The notes: a model not told the origin generated them from the letters alone. Shown: positions 7,269-15,724, counted from the stretch's first letter. The stretch is 37,604 nucleotides of DNA from Mesorhizobium sp. ES1-4 (GCF_020164745.1 NZ_JAIUGV010000029.1:1-37604); one strand, 5' to 3'. Program-made: numbers and translations.

Positions 7269-7928
7269 ATGACCGGCGCCAACGTCGAAAACGGCCCGTT
7301 GATCCTGGATCTGGCCTTTCCGTATCGTCTCCTCGGCGACGGCGACGGCGGCCGTGGATGCCTGTTCCTGCTGCATGGATCGGGTGTCGACGAGACAAGC
7401 ATGGTGGCGCTGGCGAGGCGCATGGCACCCGGCGCCGTCCTGATCGCGGTGCGTGGCCGTATCCCCCAGGAGGAGGGTTTTCGCTGGTTCGAACGAATCA
7501 CGCCGACCACTTTCGAGCAGACAAGCATTCACGCGGAGACAGCTGCCTTCGCCGCATTCGCCGGCCAAGCCGTCGCGCGCCACGGGCTTGATCTCAATCG
7601 CGTAACATTCCTCGGCTATTCGAACGGCGCCAATCTGGTTTCGAGCCTGATGCTGCTTCACCCCGGCATCGTCCGCAGTGCGGCGCTGCTGAGGCCAATG
7701 CCTGTGCTCGACCATGTGCCGGCGGCGGACCTTGCGGGAACACGGACGCTGATCATTGCCGGAGCCGCCGACGAGACCTACGGGCCGTTCGCGCCGGCCC
7801 TGGTGACGCTGCTCAGCCGGCACGGCACAGAAATCGACGCCCGGATTGTTCCATCGGGCCACGAAATCGGCGACCCGGATGCCGTGATCGTCAGGCACTG
7901 GCTGGCGGGATCTGATGTCGTGACGTAG
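7269..7928 (+). CDS. Alpha/beta hydrolase (phospholipase/carboxylesterase type)
   Basis: A 219-aa soluble enzyme of alpha/beta-hydrolase fold. The visible triad is Ser118 in G-Y-S-N-G-A, Asp168 in G-A-A-D-E-T-Y, and His198 in P-S-G-H-E-I. The oxyanion region is L-L-H-G-S-G near residue 35. Size and motif spacing fit the phospholipase/carboxylesterase (YpfH/dienelactone-hydrolase-like) group, which hydrolyses short esters. No signal peptide is present, so it acts in the cytoplasm. Only a weak ribosome site (ACGGGA) precedes the ATG at 7269. It is divergent from opgC and separated by 192 bp from the next operon, so no pathway is implied. Confidence 0.85.
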   Translation: MTGANVENGPLILDLAFPYRLLGDGDGGRGCLFLLHGSGVDETSMVALARRMAPGAVLIAVRGRIPQEEGFRWFERITPTTFEQTSIHAETAAFAAFAGQAVARHGLDLNRVTFLGYSNGANLVSSLMLLHPGIVRSAALLRPMPVLDHVPAADLAGTRTLIIAGAADETYGPFAPALVTLLSRHGTEIDARIVPSGHEIGDPDAVIVRHWLAGSDVVT

Positions 7929-8120
7929 GCAGGCCGGCCTGCTCGCGCCAGGCGGCGACCCGTATGGCAGCGAGCGGCAACAGGGTAAGATACGCCGCCG
8001 CACGGGCCGAGACGCGGCGATTCACCAACAAAACAGCCCGGCTCTTCCATTGTCCACAGCGGCGACATATCACTGTTACAGATTGCCTATCGAGATACTG
8101 TTCACTGAGGGGAGGTCTGC

Positions 8121-9200
8121 ATGGCCGACAAGAACAGCATCACTCTGCTCGACGACACTTCGACATTGCCGGCAATCGTTGCCGATCCGTCGGACATCGC
8201 CAGGATCGAAAGCACGATCGACGTCAGGGATCGTGCCGGCATTTCGGTTTATGGGGACCGTGCCCAGCAGGCCGTCAGCGACTATGCCGACAAGATCCTG
8301 GGCCAGTTGCGCAACCGCGATCTTGGGGACACCGGCGATCTCCTGACCGACATCATCATGAAGGCCAAAAATCTCGATCCGGCCTCGCTGAAGGACCAGG
8401 GATTTCTCAGTGGCCTGTTCTCGTCGTTCAAGGCACGGCTCGAACGCTTCAAGGAAAAATACGAGGACGTGGCGGGACAGATCGACCGCATCGGTCTTGA
8501 ACTCGACCGCCACAAGGACACGTTGCGGCGCGATATCGCGGTGCTCGACGACCTGCATGAACAGACCAAGGATTCCATCCTCAAGCTCGATGCCTATGTG
8601 CAGGCCGGCAAGAAGTTCGTCGACGATTATCGCGCCAACGAGTTGCCGAAGCTGAAGATATCGGCGGATTCGGCCGGCGGCGACGTCGGCGGCACGTTGG
8701 AGGCGCAGACCTATCAAGACGCGGTGCAGGCGCTCGATCGGCTGGAAAAGCGCGTCTTCTACCTGGTTCAGGCGCGCCAGCTTGGCATCCAGCAATTGCC
8801 GCAGATCCGCATCGTCCAGTCCGGCGACGAGACGCTGATCGAGAACCTGCAGGCGACATCGGCGCTCACCGTGCCCGCATGGAAGCAGAAGATGGTCATC
8901 CTGCTTGGACTGACCAACCAGAAGTCGGCGCTCGAACTGCAAAAGACGGTGACTGACGCCACCAACGAGATGATCCGCCAGACGTCGAAAATGATGAAGG
9001 ATCAGGCGATCTCGATCGAGGAGCAGGCGCAGCGCGGCATTGTCGATGTCGAAACGCTGGCGCAGGCCAATCGCGACCTCATAGACACGGTGCAAGGCGT
9101 GCTCAAGGTCCAGCAGGAGGGCCGCCAAAAGCGGGCCGACGCCGAAAAGCAGATGGACCAGATGACGATCGATCTGAAGAAAGCGCTGACCCAGGCCTGA
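8121..9200 (+). CDS. TelA/KlaA-family (toxic anion resistance) protein
   Basis: A 359-aa cytoplasmic protein, rich in Glu, Lys, Gln and Asp with long heptad-like helices, matching the TelA family. Typical pieces are I-S-V-Y-G-D-R-A-Q-Q near residue 41, L-S-G-L-F-S-S-F-K-A-R-L near 97, a core V-P-A-W-K-Q-K-M-V-I-L near 252, and a C-terminal helix with a repeated Gln/Glu/Lys pattern. TelA proteins were named for plasmid tellurite resistance, but their biochemical role is unresolved; B. subtilis YaaN is encoded beside XpaC. Here GAGGGGAGG (8107-8115) gives a strong start. It is first in a four-gene operon with solute-binding/VWA and XpaC-like proteins, which points to an envelope-linked stress function and not simply tellurite resistance. 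Confidence 0.87.
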   Translation: MADKNSITLLDDTSTLPAIVADPSDIARIESTIDVRDRAGISVYGDRAQQAVSDYADKILGQLRNRDLGDTGDLLTDIIMKAKNLDPASLKDQGFLSGLFSSFKARLERFKEKYEDVAGQIDRIGLELDRHKDTLRRDIAVLDDLHEQTKDSILKLDAYVQAGKKFVDDYRANELPKLKISADSAGGDVGGTLEAQTYQDAVQALDRLEKRVFYLVQARQLGIQQLPQIRIVQSGDETLIENLQATSALTVPAWKQKMVILLGLTNQKSALELQKTVTDATNEMIRQTSKMMKDQAISIEEQAQRGIVDVETLAQANRDLIDTVQGVLKVQQEGRQKRADAEKQMDQMTIDLKKALTQA

Positions 9201-9211
9201 TCGGAACCGCC

Positions 9212-10783
9212 ATGCCGAAGACGCTGACGTCCGTTCTGCTGCTCGCCTTCGCGGTGCTGCTGGCGGCCTGCAATTCGAGCCATGTGAAATTCTCGATCGT
9301 CTCCGGCTCCGAAAACACGGTGCTGGAGCCGATCGTTCAGGAATTCTGCGCCAAGCAGGGCGCGACCTGCACTGTTTCCTATAAAGGCTCCCTCGACATC
9401 GGCCTTGGCCTGCAGAAGCCCGGCGGTCTCGACCAGGACGCGGTGTGGCCGGCATCGAGCGTCTGGGTCGACCTGTTCGACACCGGCCGCAAGGTGCGCA
9501 ACCTGACTTCGATCGCGCAGATGCCGGTTATTCTGGGCGTGCGCAAATCCAAGGCCGCCGAACTTGGCTGGGTCGGCAAACCGGTGTTCATGAAGGACAT
9601 CCTGGCCGCGGTGAAGGACGGCAAGCTGAAATTCCTGATGACGTCGGCGACGCAGTCCAATTCGGGCGCCAGCGCCTACCTCGCCATGCTGTCCAGCGCG
9701 CTTGGCGGCAAGGAAGTGATCGAGCCGGGCGATCTCGACAATCCGAGCGTGCGCGACACGGTCGGCACGCTGCTGCAAGGCGTCGAGCGTTCGTCAGGCT
9801 CGTCGGGCTGGCTTGCCGACCTCTACGTCGACAGCGCCGGCAAGGGCACCGTCTACGACGCGATGTGGAACTACGAGGCGACGCTGAAGGAGACCAACGA
9901 CAAGCTCAAGCAGATGGGCAAGGAGCCGCTCTATGCCATCTATCCGGCCGACGGCGTCGCGGTCGGCGACTCGCCGCTCGGCTTCATCGACCACGGGCGC
10001 GGAGCCGATGTCGAAAAATTCTTCACCGACCTGCTCGCCTATCTGCAGTCCGACGCCGTGCGCAAACGCATCGCCGATACCGGCCGCCGGCTGCCGCTCG
10101 GCGGCGCGGCAATCCAGGCCACCGCCGAGCCGGATTGGAACTTCGATCCCGGCAAGCTGGTGACATCGATTCGCATGCCGGAGCCGGCCGTGATCCGCAA
10201 GGCACTGGACCTTTATCAGGAGGCCTTGCGCAAACCTTCGCTGACGGCACTATGCTTCGACTTCTCCGGCTCGATGCAAGACCAGGGCGAGAAACAGTTG
10301 CAGGCGGCCGCCCAATTCCTGTTCACGCCGGAAAAGGCGAGCGAAGTGCTGGTGCAATGGACGCCGTCCGACCGCATCTTCGTGCTGCCTTTCGACGCCG
10401 TCGTGCGTGACACGTTCGAGGCAAGCGGCGATGCGGCGGGCCAGGGTGAGTTGCTGGCGGACGTTGCCCAGCAGCGCGCCGGCGGCGGCACCGACATGTA
10501 TGCCTGCGCCGACCAGGCTTTGCAGAAGATCGTCGCCACGGCGAATCTCTCAAAATACCTGCCGGCCATCGTCATCATGACCGACGGCCGCACCGATGGT
10601 GGCTCTGACCTGTTTCTCGCTCACTGGCGCGGCGCCGCCGTGCGCGTGCCGGTGTTCGGCGTCACATTCGGAGATGCGGACAAGAGCCAGCTCGACAGCC
10701 TCGCCAAGGCGACCTCGGCGCGGGTCTTCGACGGCAGCGGCGACCTGGCCGGCGCCTTCCGCGCCGCGCGCGGCTACAATTAG
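9212..10783 (+). CDS. Lipoprotein: type-2 solute-binding domain fused to a VWA domain
   Basis: A 523-aa protein. The N-terminus is a lipoprotein signal (L-L-L-A-F-A-V-L-L-A-A-C), predicting lipidation at about Cys20. Residues ~25-320 resemble a type-2 periplasmic solute-binding protein, with V-W-P-A-S-S-V-W-V-D-L at 78-88 and S-N-S-G at 149-152. Residues ~340-520 form a von Willebrand A domain with an intact MIDAS: D350-F-S-G-S354, Thr427 in G-G-G-T-D-M-Y, and Asp458 in M-T-D-G-R-T-D. It should bind Mg2+ and a protein partner on the periplasmic side. The gene starts 11 bp after the TelA stop and ends 10 bp before the XpaC-like gene, so translation is coupled. The ligand is unknown. Fusion of these two domains in one lipoprotein is notable. 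Confidence 0.85.
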   Translation: MPKTLTSVLLLAFAVLLAACNSSHVKFSIVSGSENTVLEPIVQEFCAKQGATCTVSYKGSLDIGLGLQKPGGLDQDAVWPASSVWVDLFDTGRKVRNLTSIAQMPVILGVRKSKAAELGWVGKPVFMKDILAAVKDGKLKFLMTSATQSNSGASAYLAMLSSALGGKEVIEPGDLDNPSVRDTVGTLLQGVERSSGSSGWLADLYVDSAGKGTVYDAMWNYEATLKETNDKLKQMGKEPLYAIYPADGVAVGDSPLGFIDHGRGADVEKFFTDLLAYLQSDAVRKRIADTGRRLPLGGAAIQATAEPDWNFDPGKLVTSIRMPEPAVIRKALDLYQEALRKPSLTALCFDFSGSMQDQGEKQLQAAAQFLFTPEKASEVLVQWTPSDRIFVLPFDAVVRDTFEASGDAAGQGELLADVAQQRAGGGTDMYACADQALQKIVATANLSKYLPAIVIMTDGRTDGGSDLFLAHWRGAAVRVPVFGVTFGDADKSQLDSLAKATSARVFDGSGDLAGAFRAARGYN

Positions 10784-10793
10784 AGCCTGCCGG

Positions 10794-11408
10794 ATGCGTG
10801 GCTTCGGCAATGACTGGAACTGGATCGTGGCAGGCGCCGTTTCTGCGGCCCTGCTCCTGGGGCTGAGCTTCTACACGCATTTCCCGTTTCTGGTGTCGGC
10901 GATCGTCGCCGCGCTTGTCTTTGCCGGGCTGGTGTTCGTTCTGGCGCCGCGCCAGCTTTTCGAGGGGCTCGATCTCAGCACGCTCAGCGGCAGCAAAGTG
11001 GCTTTCGCCCGCGAACTGTTGGCGCAGGCGCAACCGGCCGCGGACCGTCTGTCGGCCGCCGCCGGATCGATCGCCGACAAGGACATGAAGGCCAAGGTGA
11101 AGAACCTGTCCGACATCGCTGCCGACGTCATTTCCAAGGTCGAGACGAAACCGGAAACCGCGCCCTCGGTGCGGCGTTTCCTCACCTACTACGTGCCGCA
11201 GGCTGCGGAAGTGGCGGAAGGCTACGCGACGCTGGCCAACCGACGAGCACCGAGCCAGGCAAGGCTTGCCAATGTCGGCGCCGTGATCACCAAACTGCAG
11301 GACGCTTTCGTGCATTACGCCGACAGCCTGGCCGATAGCGAACTCGGCACGCTCGACGTCGACCTGCGACTCATTCAGGAGTCGCTGAAAGAGGATATCG
11401 GACACTGA
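10794..11408 (+). CDS. XpaC-like membrane protein (5-bromo-4-chloroindolyl phosphate hydrolysis family)
   Basis: A 204-aa protein with two adjacent hydrophobic helices (about residues 9-25 and 29-47), then a long cytoplasmic helical region with R-R-F-L-T-Y-Y-V-P-Q-A near residue 125 and a C-terminal segment L-D-V-D-L-R-L-I-Q-E-S-L. This arrangement matches the XpaC family, named from a Bacillus gene affecting X-phosphate hydrolysis; its biochemical role is not established. XpaC and TelA homologues are neighbours in B. subtilis (xpaC, yaaN), so their co-occurrence here supports both calls. The stop overlaps the next start (TGATG at 11406-11410). It could anchor the cytosolic TelA protein to the inner membrane beneath the periplasmic binding proteins. 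Confidence 0.78.
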   Translation: MRGFGNDWNWIVAGAVSAALLLGLSFYTHFPFLVSAIVAALVFAGLVFVLAPRQLFEGLDLSTLSGSKVAFARELLAQAQPAADRLSAAAGSIADKDMKAKVKNLSDIAADVISKVETKPETAPSVRRFLTYYVPQAAEVAEGYATLANRRAPSQARLANVGAVITKLQDAFVHYADSLADSELGTLDVDLRLIQESLKEDIGH

Positions 11409-12517
11409 TGGCCATTTCGCGCCGCGCTTTCGGACTGGGTCTGCTGGCGGCCGCCGCTGCCGGCACCGGCGGCTATCTGACGCTGAAGGATCGTCCCGAG
11501 TTCCGCGGCTATCTCGGCAACAAAGCGCATCTGTTCGGTTTCATCGGCGGTGAGAAACAGGCTTTCCTCGCCGATCCCGATGTTGTCCACGCGCTTGGTG
11601 GCTATGGGCTGGAGCTTGACGCACGCGTCGCCGGTTCGGTGGAGATGGTACGCGAATCCGCGCTCTTGTCGCAGAAGCCGCAGTTCCTGTGGCCGTCCTC
11701 GTCGATCATGGTCGACCTCGCTCGCAAAAGCGGCGTCCCGGTCCGCAACGACCAGGTGGTGCTCAACTCGCCGATCGTCGTCTACACCTGGGGGCCGGTG
11801 GTCGAAGGCTTGAAGAAGAGCGGACTGGTCACGGTCGCCGCCAAGGGCGGTTACAACCAGCTCGATCTCAAGGCCCTGCTCGATGCCATCCTGGCCGGCA
11901 AGAACTGGTCCGATCTCGGCATAGACGAACTTTACGGCCGCGCCCGCATCGTCTCGACCGATCCCAACCGGTCGAATTCCGGTTTCATGTTTTCGGGCCT
12001 GGTGCTGAGCCTGATGAGCGGTGACGTGGCGACACAGGAACTGCTTGCCCAGCATGGCGACCAGGCCAAGGCGATCTTCCGCGGCATGGGCCTGAAGTCG
12101 TCATCCTCGGGAAAGCTGTTCGACCAGTATATCGCCGGCGGGCTTGGCGCCGAGCCAATGGTGGTCGGCTACGAAAACCAGTTGGTCGAATGGGCGCTCG
12201 CCGATCCCGCACGCTGGCAAAGGGTGCAGGCGGGCGCCGGCGCCAAGCCCGAGATCCTCTACCCCAGGCCCACGGTCTATTCGGCGCATCCGCTGATTGT
12301 CATCGATCCATCGGTCGACCGGTTGCTGGAGGCACTGACCAGCCCGAAACTGCAGGAACTGGCCTGGTCGAAGCACGGGTTCCGCGGTCCGCTCGGCACC
12401 GTCACCGGCGGCGCCGATGCCGCGATCGCCGGTGTGCGGCCGGCGGAAATCGAGGCAGTGCTGCCGATGCCCTCGGCGGACGTGATGCTGTCGTTGCTTG
12501 CCCAGTTGGAAGGCTGA
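11408..12517 (+). CDS. Tat-signal solute-binding-like protein
   Basis: A 369-aa protein. The N-terminus I-S-R-R-A-F-G-L-G-L-L fits a twin-arginine (Tat) signal or anchor followed by an Ala-rich helix; no clear A-x-A cleavage site is visible, so it may stay membrane-anchored. The remainder looks like a type-2 solute-binding fold and shares motifs with the upstream lipoprotein: L-W-P-S-S-S-I-M-V-D-L at 94-104 and S-N-S-G at 189-192. The two are therefore probably distant paralogues. It lacks the VWA domain. It is the last gene of the operon, translationally coupled to the XpaC-like gene by a 1-bp overlap, and is followed by a hairpin. No ABC permease or ATPase is encoded nearby, so classical transport is not supported. 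Confidence 0.8.
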   Translation: MAISRRAFGLGLLAAAAAGTGGYLTLKDRPEFRGYLGNKAHLFGFIGGEKQAFLADPDVVHALGGYGLELDARVAGSVEMVRESALLSQKPQFLWPSSSIMVDLARKSGVPVRNDQVVLNSPIVVYTWGPVVEGLKKSGLVTVAAKGGYNQLDLKALLDAILAGKNWSDLGIDELYGRARIVSTDPNRSNSGFMFSGLVLSLMSGDVATQELLAQHGDQAKAIFRGMGLKSSSSGKLFDQYIAGGLGAEPMVVGYENQLVEWALADPARWQRVQAGAGAKPEILYPRPTVYSAHPLIVIDPSVDRLLEALTSPKLQELAWSKHGFRGPLGTVTGGADAAIAGVRPAEIEAVLPMPSADVMLSLLAQLEG

Positions 12518-12523
12518 GCACGC

Positions 12524-12540
12524 GTCGAACCGCGTTCGAC
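12524..12540 (+). terminator. Hairpin at the end of the TelA/VWA operon
   Basis: GTCGAAC, a CGC loop, and GTTCGAC form a perfect 7-bp stem 6 bp after the stop at 12517. There is no strong T-tract. It lies between convergent genes, and a terminating role is inferred from position. Confidence 0.4.
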
Positions 12541-12633
12541 TTCGCTGCCTTGCGAACATGCCGCCGAGGCGTCAGCGCGATACCGATGCGGCTTTTGCGG
12601 ACAGGCCGGCGACCGCTGAATAGCCGTCGCGCC

Positions 12634-14022
12634 CTACCCGCGCCCCATCCTGTTCCAGGCGTCGAGCCCTGCGATTTTGTAGGCCTCCGCCAGCGTCGGA
12701 TAGTTGAAGGTGTTGTTGACGAAGAAGTCGACCGTGCCGCCGAGATTGATCACCGCCTGGCCGATGTGAATGAGTTCGGTGGCGCCCTCGCCGACGATAT
12801 GGGCGCCGAGCAGGCGCCGCGTCTCGATCGAGAACAACAGCTTCAGGAAGCCGGTGTCGACGCCCATGATGTGGCCGCGCGACGTCTCGCGGAAGCGCGC
12901 GACACCAACCTCATAGGCGCCGCCGCCTTGGCGCACCTGTTCCTCGGACTGGCCGACCGTCGAGATCTCCGGCACCGCATAGATGCCGTAGGGAAAGGTC
13001 TCCGGCGGCGCCTGCAGGGTCATGCCAAAGGCATGGCAGGCGGCCACCCTGCCCTGCTCCATCGAGGTGGAGGCGAGGCTCGGAAAGCCGATGACGTCGC
13101 CAGCGGCGTAGATATTGGGCACGCTGGTCTGGAAAGTCTGCGGATCGACCTTGATGCGACCCCTGGAGTCGGCTTCGATGCCGACGACGTCGAGGCCGAG
13201 GCTGCCGATATTGCCGGTACGGCCGGCGGCGTAGAGCACGACCTCGGAGCGGATGGTTCGGCCATCGGCCAGTTCCACCTCGGCGGCTTCCGGCCTGGAG
13301 CGGATTTCCTTGACAGCGCTGCCCAGCCTGATCGTCATGCCGCGGTCGCGCATCTGGTGGATGAAATCGTCGACGATCTCCCGGTCGACGAAATCGAGGA
13401 TGGAGTTGCGCGGCTCGACCAACGTCACCGGTACGTCGAGCGCGGAAAAGATCGTGGCGTATTCGACGCCGATGACGCCGGCGCCGATCACCGTCAGCGT
13501 GCGCGGCAGGCGGTGGAGTTCGAGCATCTCGTCACTGTCGAAGACACGGGTCTTGTCGAAGGGTACGTCGGCCGGCCGATGCGGCCTGGTGCCGACCGCG
13601 ATCAGCGCATTGGCGAAACCGACTTCGCTGTAGTCGCCATTGTCCGCTGTCAGGCTGACCCTGTTAGGGCTGATGAATTTGACCGCGGCACGGGCGCTCT
13701 TGACCGTGTTGCGCATGAATTGATGCTGCAGCACCTCGACCTCATGGTCGAGCGTCTTGTGCAGGCGCTCTATCAGGTCGCCGACCGAGATATCCTGCTT
13801 GACCCGATAGCCGCGTCCATAGAAGCCGCGCTCGCGCCAGCCCGAAAGGTTGAGAACCGTCTCGCGCAAAGTTTTCGACGGGATGGTGCCGGTGTGCACC
13901 GAGACGCCGCCAAGACGCCGGCCCCGATCGACCACCAGCACCGATTTGCCGAGTTTGGCCGATTGCACCGCCGCGCGGCGGCCCGAGGGGCCGCTGCCGA
14001 TGACCAGCATGTCGTAGTCCAT
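12634..14022 (-). CDS. sthA: Soluble pyridine nucleotide transhydrogenase (Si-specific)
   Basis: A 462-aa flavoprotein of the pyridine nucleotide-disulfide oxidoreductase fold: FAD-binding V-I-G-S-G-P-S-G at 7-14, NAD(P)-binding V-I-G-A-G-V-I-G-V-E-Y-A mid-protein, Y-A-A-G-D-V-I-G-F before the dimer domain, and F-N-Y-P-T-L-A-E-A-Y near the C-terminus. The redox-active cysteines of lipoamide dehydrogenase are replaced (L-G-G-V-S41-V-H-T-G-T46-I-P-S-K), which is diagnostic of SthA. The enzyme moves hydride between NADPH and NAD+ and drains excess NADPH. GAGGGGG precedes the ATG at about 9 bp. It is convergent with the TelA operon and divergent from the RDD gene. Confidence 0.93.
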   Translation of the reverse strand: MDYDMLVIGSGPSGRRAAVQSAKLGKSVLVVDRGRRLGGVSVHTGTIPSKTLRETVLNLSGWRERGFYGRGYRVKQDISVGDLIERLHKTLDHEVEVLQHQFMRNTVKSARAAVKFISPNRVSLTADNGDYSEVGFANALIAVGTRPHRPADVPFDKTRVFDSDEMLELHRLPRTLTVIGAGVIGVEYATIFSALDVPVTLVEPRNSILDFVDREIVDDFIHQMRDRGMTIRLGSAVKEIRSRPEAAEVELADGRTIRSEVVLYAAGRTGNIGSLGLDVVGIEADSRGRIKVDPQTFQTSVPNIYAAGDVIGFPSLASTSMEQGRVAACHAFGMTLQAPPETFPYGIYAVPEISTVGQSEEQVRQGGGAYEVGVARFRETSRGHIMGVDTGFLKLLFSIETRRLLGAHIVGEGATELIHIGQAVINLGGTVDFFVNNTFNYPTLAEAYKIAGLDAWNRMGRG

Positions 14023-14224
14023 ATTGCCCGCCCCCTCGGCGTCTTGTTGCGCCGCAGCAAGCTAACGCCATTCACACCGCAAATTCAACCGGTTCAGATC
14101 GTTGGCCCGCTCTACGCTGCCCGGCGCGCGGCGAAACGGTCCGATCTTGATTCCGCCGTGACCCTTCACCATTTCTGGTGAGGTGGGGCACAGGCTAAAC
14201 AGGCCCCTGTTACGAGGAAATGAC

Positions 14225-14695
14225 ATGAACGCTCGCGTTCTCGACGGCGACATCACCAACACCCGGCTGGACGATGTCAGGGCTTACGAAGGCGTGCGTA
14301 CAAGGCGCGTCCTGGCCTTTGTGCTCGACTATATCATCGTCGCCCTGCTGACCATTCCGTTCGCCATCCTGGTGTTCTTCCTCGGGATTTTGACCCTTGG
14401 CCTTGGCTGGATGCTGTTCGGCGTCCTGGTGCCGGGAGTCGCCATCCTCTACATCTGGAACACGCTGGGCAGTTCCGACCAGGCCACCACCGGCATGAGG
14501 ATAATGGGCATTCGCCTCGACCGTCTTGACGGCACGCAGATCGATGGCCTCACCGCTGTCGTCCATTCCGTGCTGTTCTGGGCCGGCAACGTCATCCTGT
14601 CGCCGCTGGTCCTGCTGGTGACCCTGTTCACCGATCGCAAGCGCACGCTGCACGATCTTTTGCTGGGCACTGTCGTCAGCCGTACTGGCCGCTAA
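14225..14695 (+). CDS. RDD family membrane protein
   Basis: A 156-aa protein with the RDD signature: R-T-R-R-V-L-A-F-V-L-D-Y-I-I-V in helix 1 (an RDD variant), a second hydrophobic hairpin, and T-T-G-M-R-I-M-G-I-R before helix 3, ending F-T-D-R-K-R-T-L-H-D-L-L-L-G-T. RDD proteins are small inner-membrane proteins, some proposed as ion antiporters; the role here is unknown. The ATG at 14225 follows GAGG at 7 bp; an upstream TTG frame is ignored. A perfect 11-bp hairpin lies between it and bpt. Confidence 0.85.
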   Translation: MNARVLDGDITNTRLDDVRAYEGVRTRRVLAFVLDYIIVALLTIPFAILVFFLGILTLGLGWMLFGVLVPGVAILYIWNTLGSSDQATTGMRIMGIRLDRLDGTQIDGLTAVVHSVLFWAGNVILSPLVLLVTLFTDRKRTLHDLLLGTVVSRTGR

Positions 14696-14736
14696 AACCG
14701 CCGCTCACGAGAAAACTACGGTCCCTTGAGCGCAAA

Positions 14737-14768
14737 TGTGAAGGTGTTAAGGCAACCACACCTTCACA
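14737..14768. terminator. Perfect 11-bp inverted repeat between the RDD gene and bpt
   Basis: TGTGAAGGTGT (14737-14747), a 10-nt loop, and ACACCTTCACA (14758-14768) make a perfect stem. It lies 42 bp after the RDD stop and 68 bp before the bpt start. Without a U-tract it could be a terminator, an mRNA-stability element or a protein binding palindrome. Confidence 0.5.
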
Positions 14769-14835
14769 ATCCTGTTGAATTTTTCGCCGCCGGAGCCAAA
14801 GGTAGAGCGATTCGAAGGAGTGTCTCCAAGGCTCG

Positions 14836-15594
14836 ATGACGCAGCATCCGACCCAGTCGCCGCAGTTTTTCCTGACCGCGCCGTCGCCGTGCCCGTATCT
14901 CGACGGCCAGTTCGAGCGCAAGGTGTTCACGCATCTGGTCGGCGACAAGGCCCCGGAGATGAACGACCTGCTCACGCAAGGCGGCTTCCGGCGCTCGCAG
15001 AACATCGCCTACAGGCCGGCCTGCGAAACCTGCCGCGCCTGTGTATCCGTACGCATCCTGGCCCAGGAGTTTACCGCCAGCCGCAACATGAAGCGCGTGC
15101 TGCAGCACAATTCCGACCTCGTCGGCGCCATGCACAATGCCGAGCCCTCGACCGAACAATATTCGCTGTTTCGCGGCTACCTCGACGCCCGCCACCGCCG
15201 CGGCGGCATGTCCGATATGACGGTGCTCGACTACGCCATGATGGTCGAGGATACCCATGTCGACACCAAGGTGATCGAATACCGGCGGCGCGGACCCGAT
15301 ACCTTCATCACCGGCAAGGGTCAGGGTGAACTCATCGCGGTCGCGCTCACCGACAAGATGGCCGACGGCCTGTCGATGGTTTATTCCTATTTCAATCCCG
15401 ATTTCGAAAGCCGCTCGCTTGGCACGTTCATGATCCTCGATCATATCGCGCGCGCCAAGGCGATGGGACTGCCCCATGTCTACCTTGGCTACTGGGTCAA
15501 TGGTTCGCGCAAGATGAATTATAAGATGCGCTTCATGCCGCAGGAGCATCTCGGCCCAAAAGGCTGGGAGCGCTATACCAACGAAGCGGTCTGA
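14836..15594 (+). CDS. bpt: Aspartate/glutamate leucyltransferase (N-end rule)
   Basis: A 252-aa protein of the bacterial arginyl-transferase-like family. The N-terminal domain has P-C-P-Y-L-D-G-Q-F-E-R-K-V-F and the paired-cysteine stretch R-P-A-C-E-T-C-R-A-C; the C-terminal acyltransferase domain has S-L-G-T-F-M-I-L-D-H and Y-L-G-Y-W-V-N-G-S-R-K-M-N-Y-K. Bpt transfers Leu from leucyl-tRNA to proteins with N-terminal Asp or Glu, marking them for ClpS/ClpAP degradation. The length matches the family. The ATG at 14836 follows AAGG. It appears to be monocistronic, with the 11-bp hairpin upstream. Confidence 0.93.
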   Translation: MTQHPTQSPQFFLTAPSPCPYLDGQFERKVFTHLVGDKAPEMNDLLTQGGFRRSQNIAYRPACETCRACVSVRILAQEFTASRNMKRVLQHNSDLVGAMHNAEPSTEQYSLFRGYLDARHRRGGMSDMTVLDYAMMVEDTHVDTKVIEYRRRGPDTFITGKGQGELIAVALTDKMADGLSMVYSYFNPDFESRSLGTFMILDHIARAKAMGLPHVYLGYWVNGSRKMNYKMRFMPQEHLGPKGWERYTNEAV

Positions 15595-15724
15595 CGCTGA
15601 GTTTTCCCTCGATCCACGCTTAAACTGTTTCAAGGCAGGGGGTGCTGGTCTTTCAGCCGCCCGGCTGGAGAGTGCGCGACTACGCCGATCGGCCGCCGCC
15701 TGCATTCATTGCGAAAGTGCCTGC

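Noticed and set aside
8121..12517. Reading the TelA operon as an ABC uptake system
   Set aside because: There are two binding-type proteins but no permease or ATPase with Walker motifs in or near the operon.
12190..14181. 663-aa plus-strand frame across sthA
   Set aside because: It is antisense to the confidently assigned sthA and overlaps the end of the TelA operon; composition is typical of a shadow frame.
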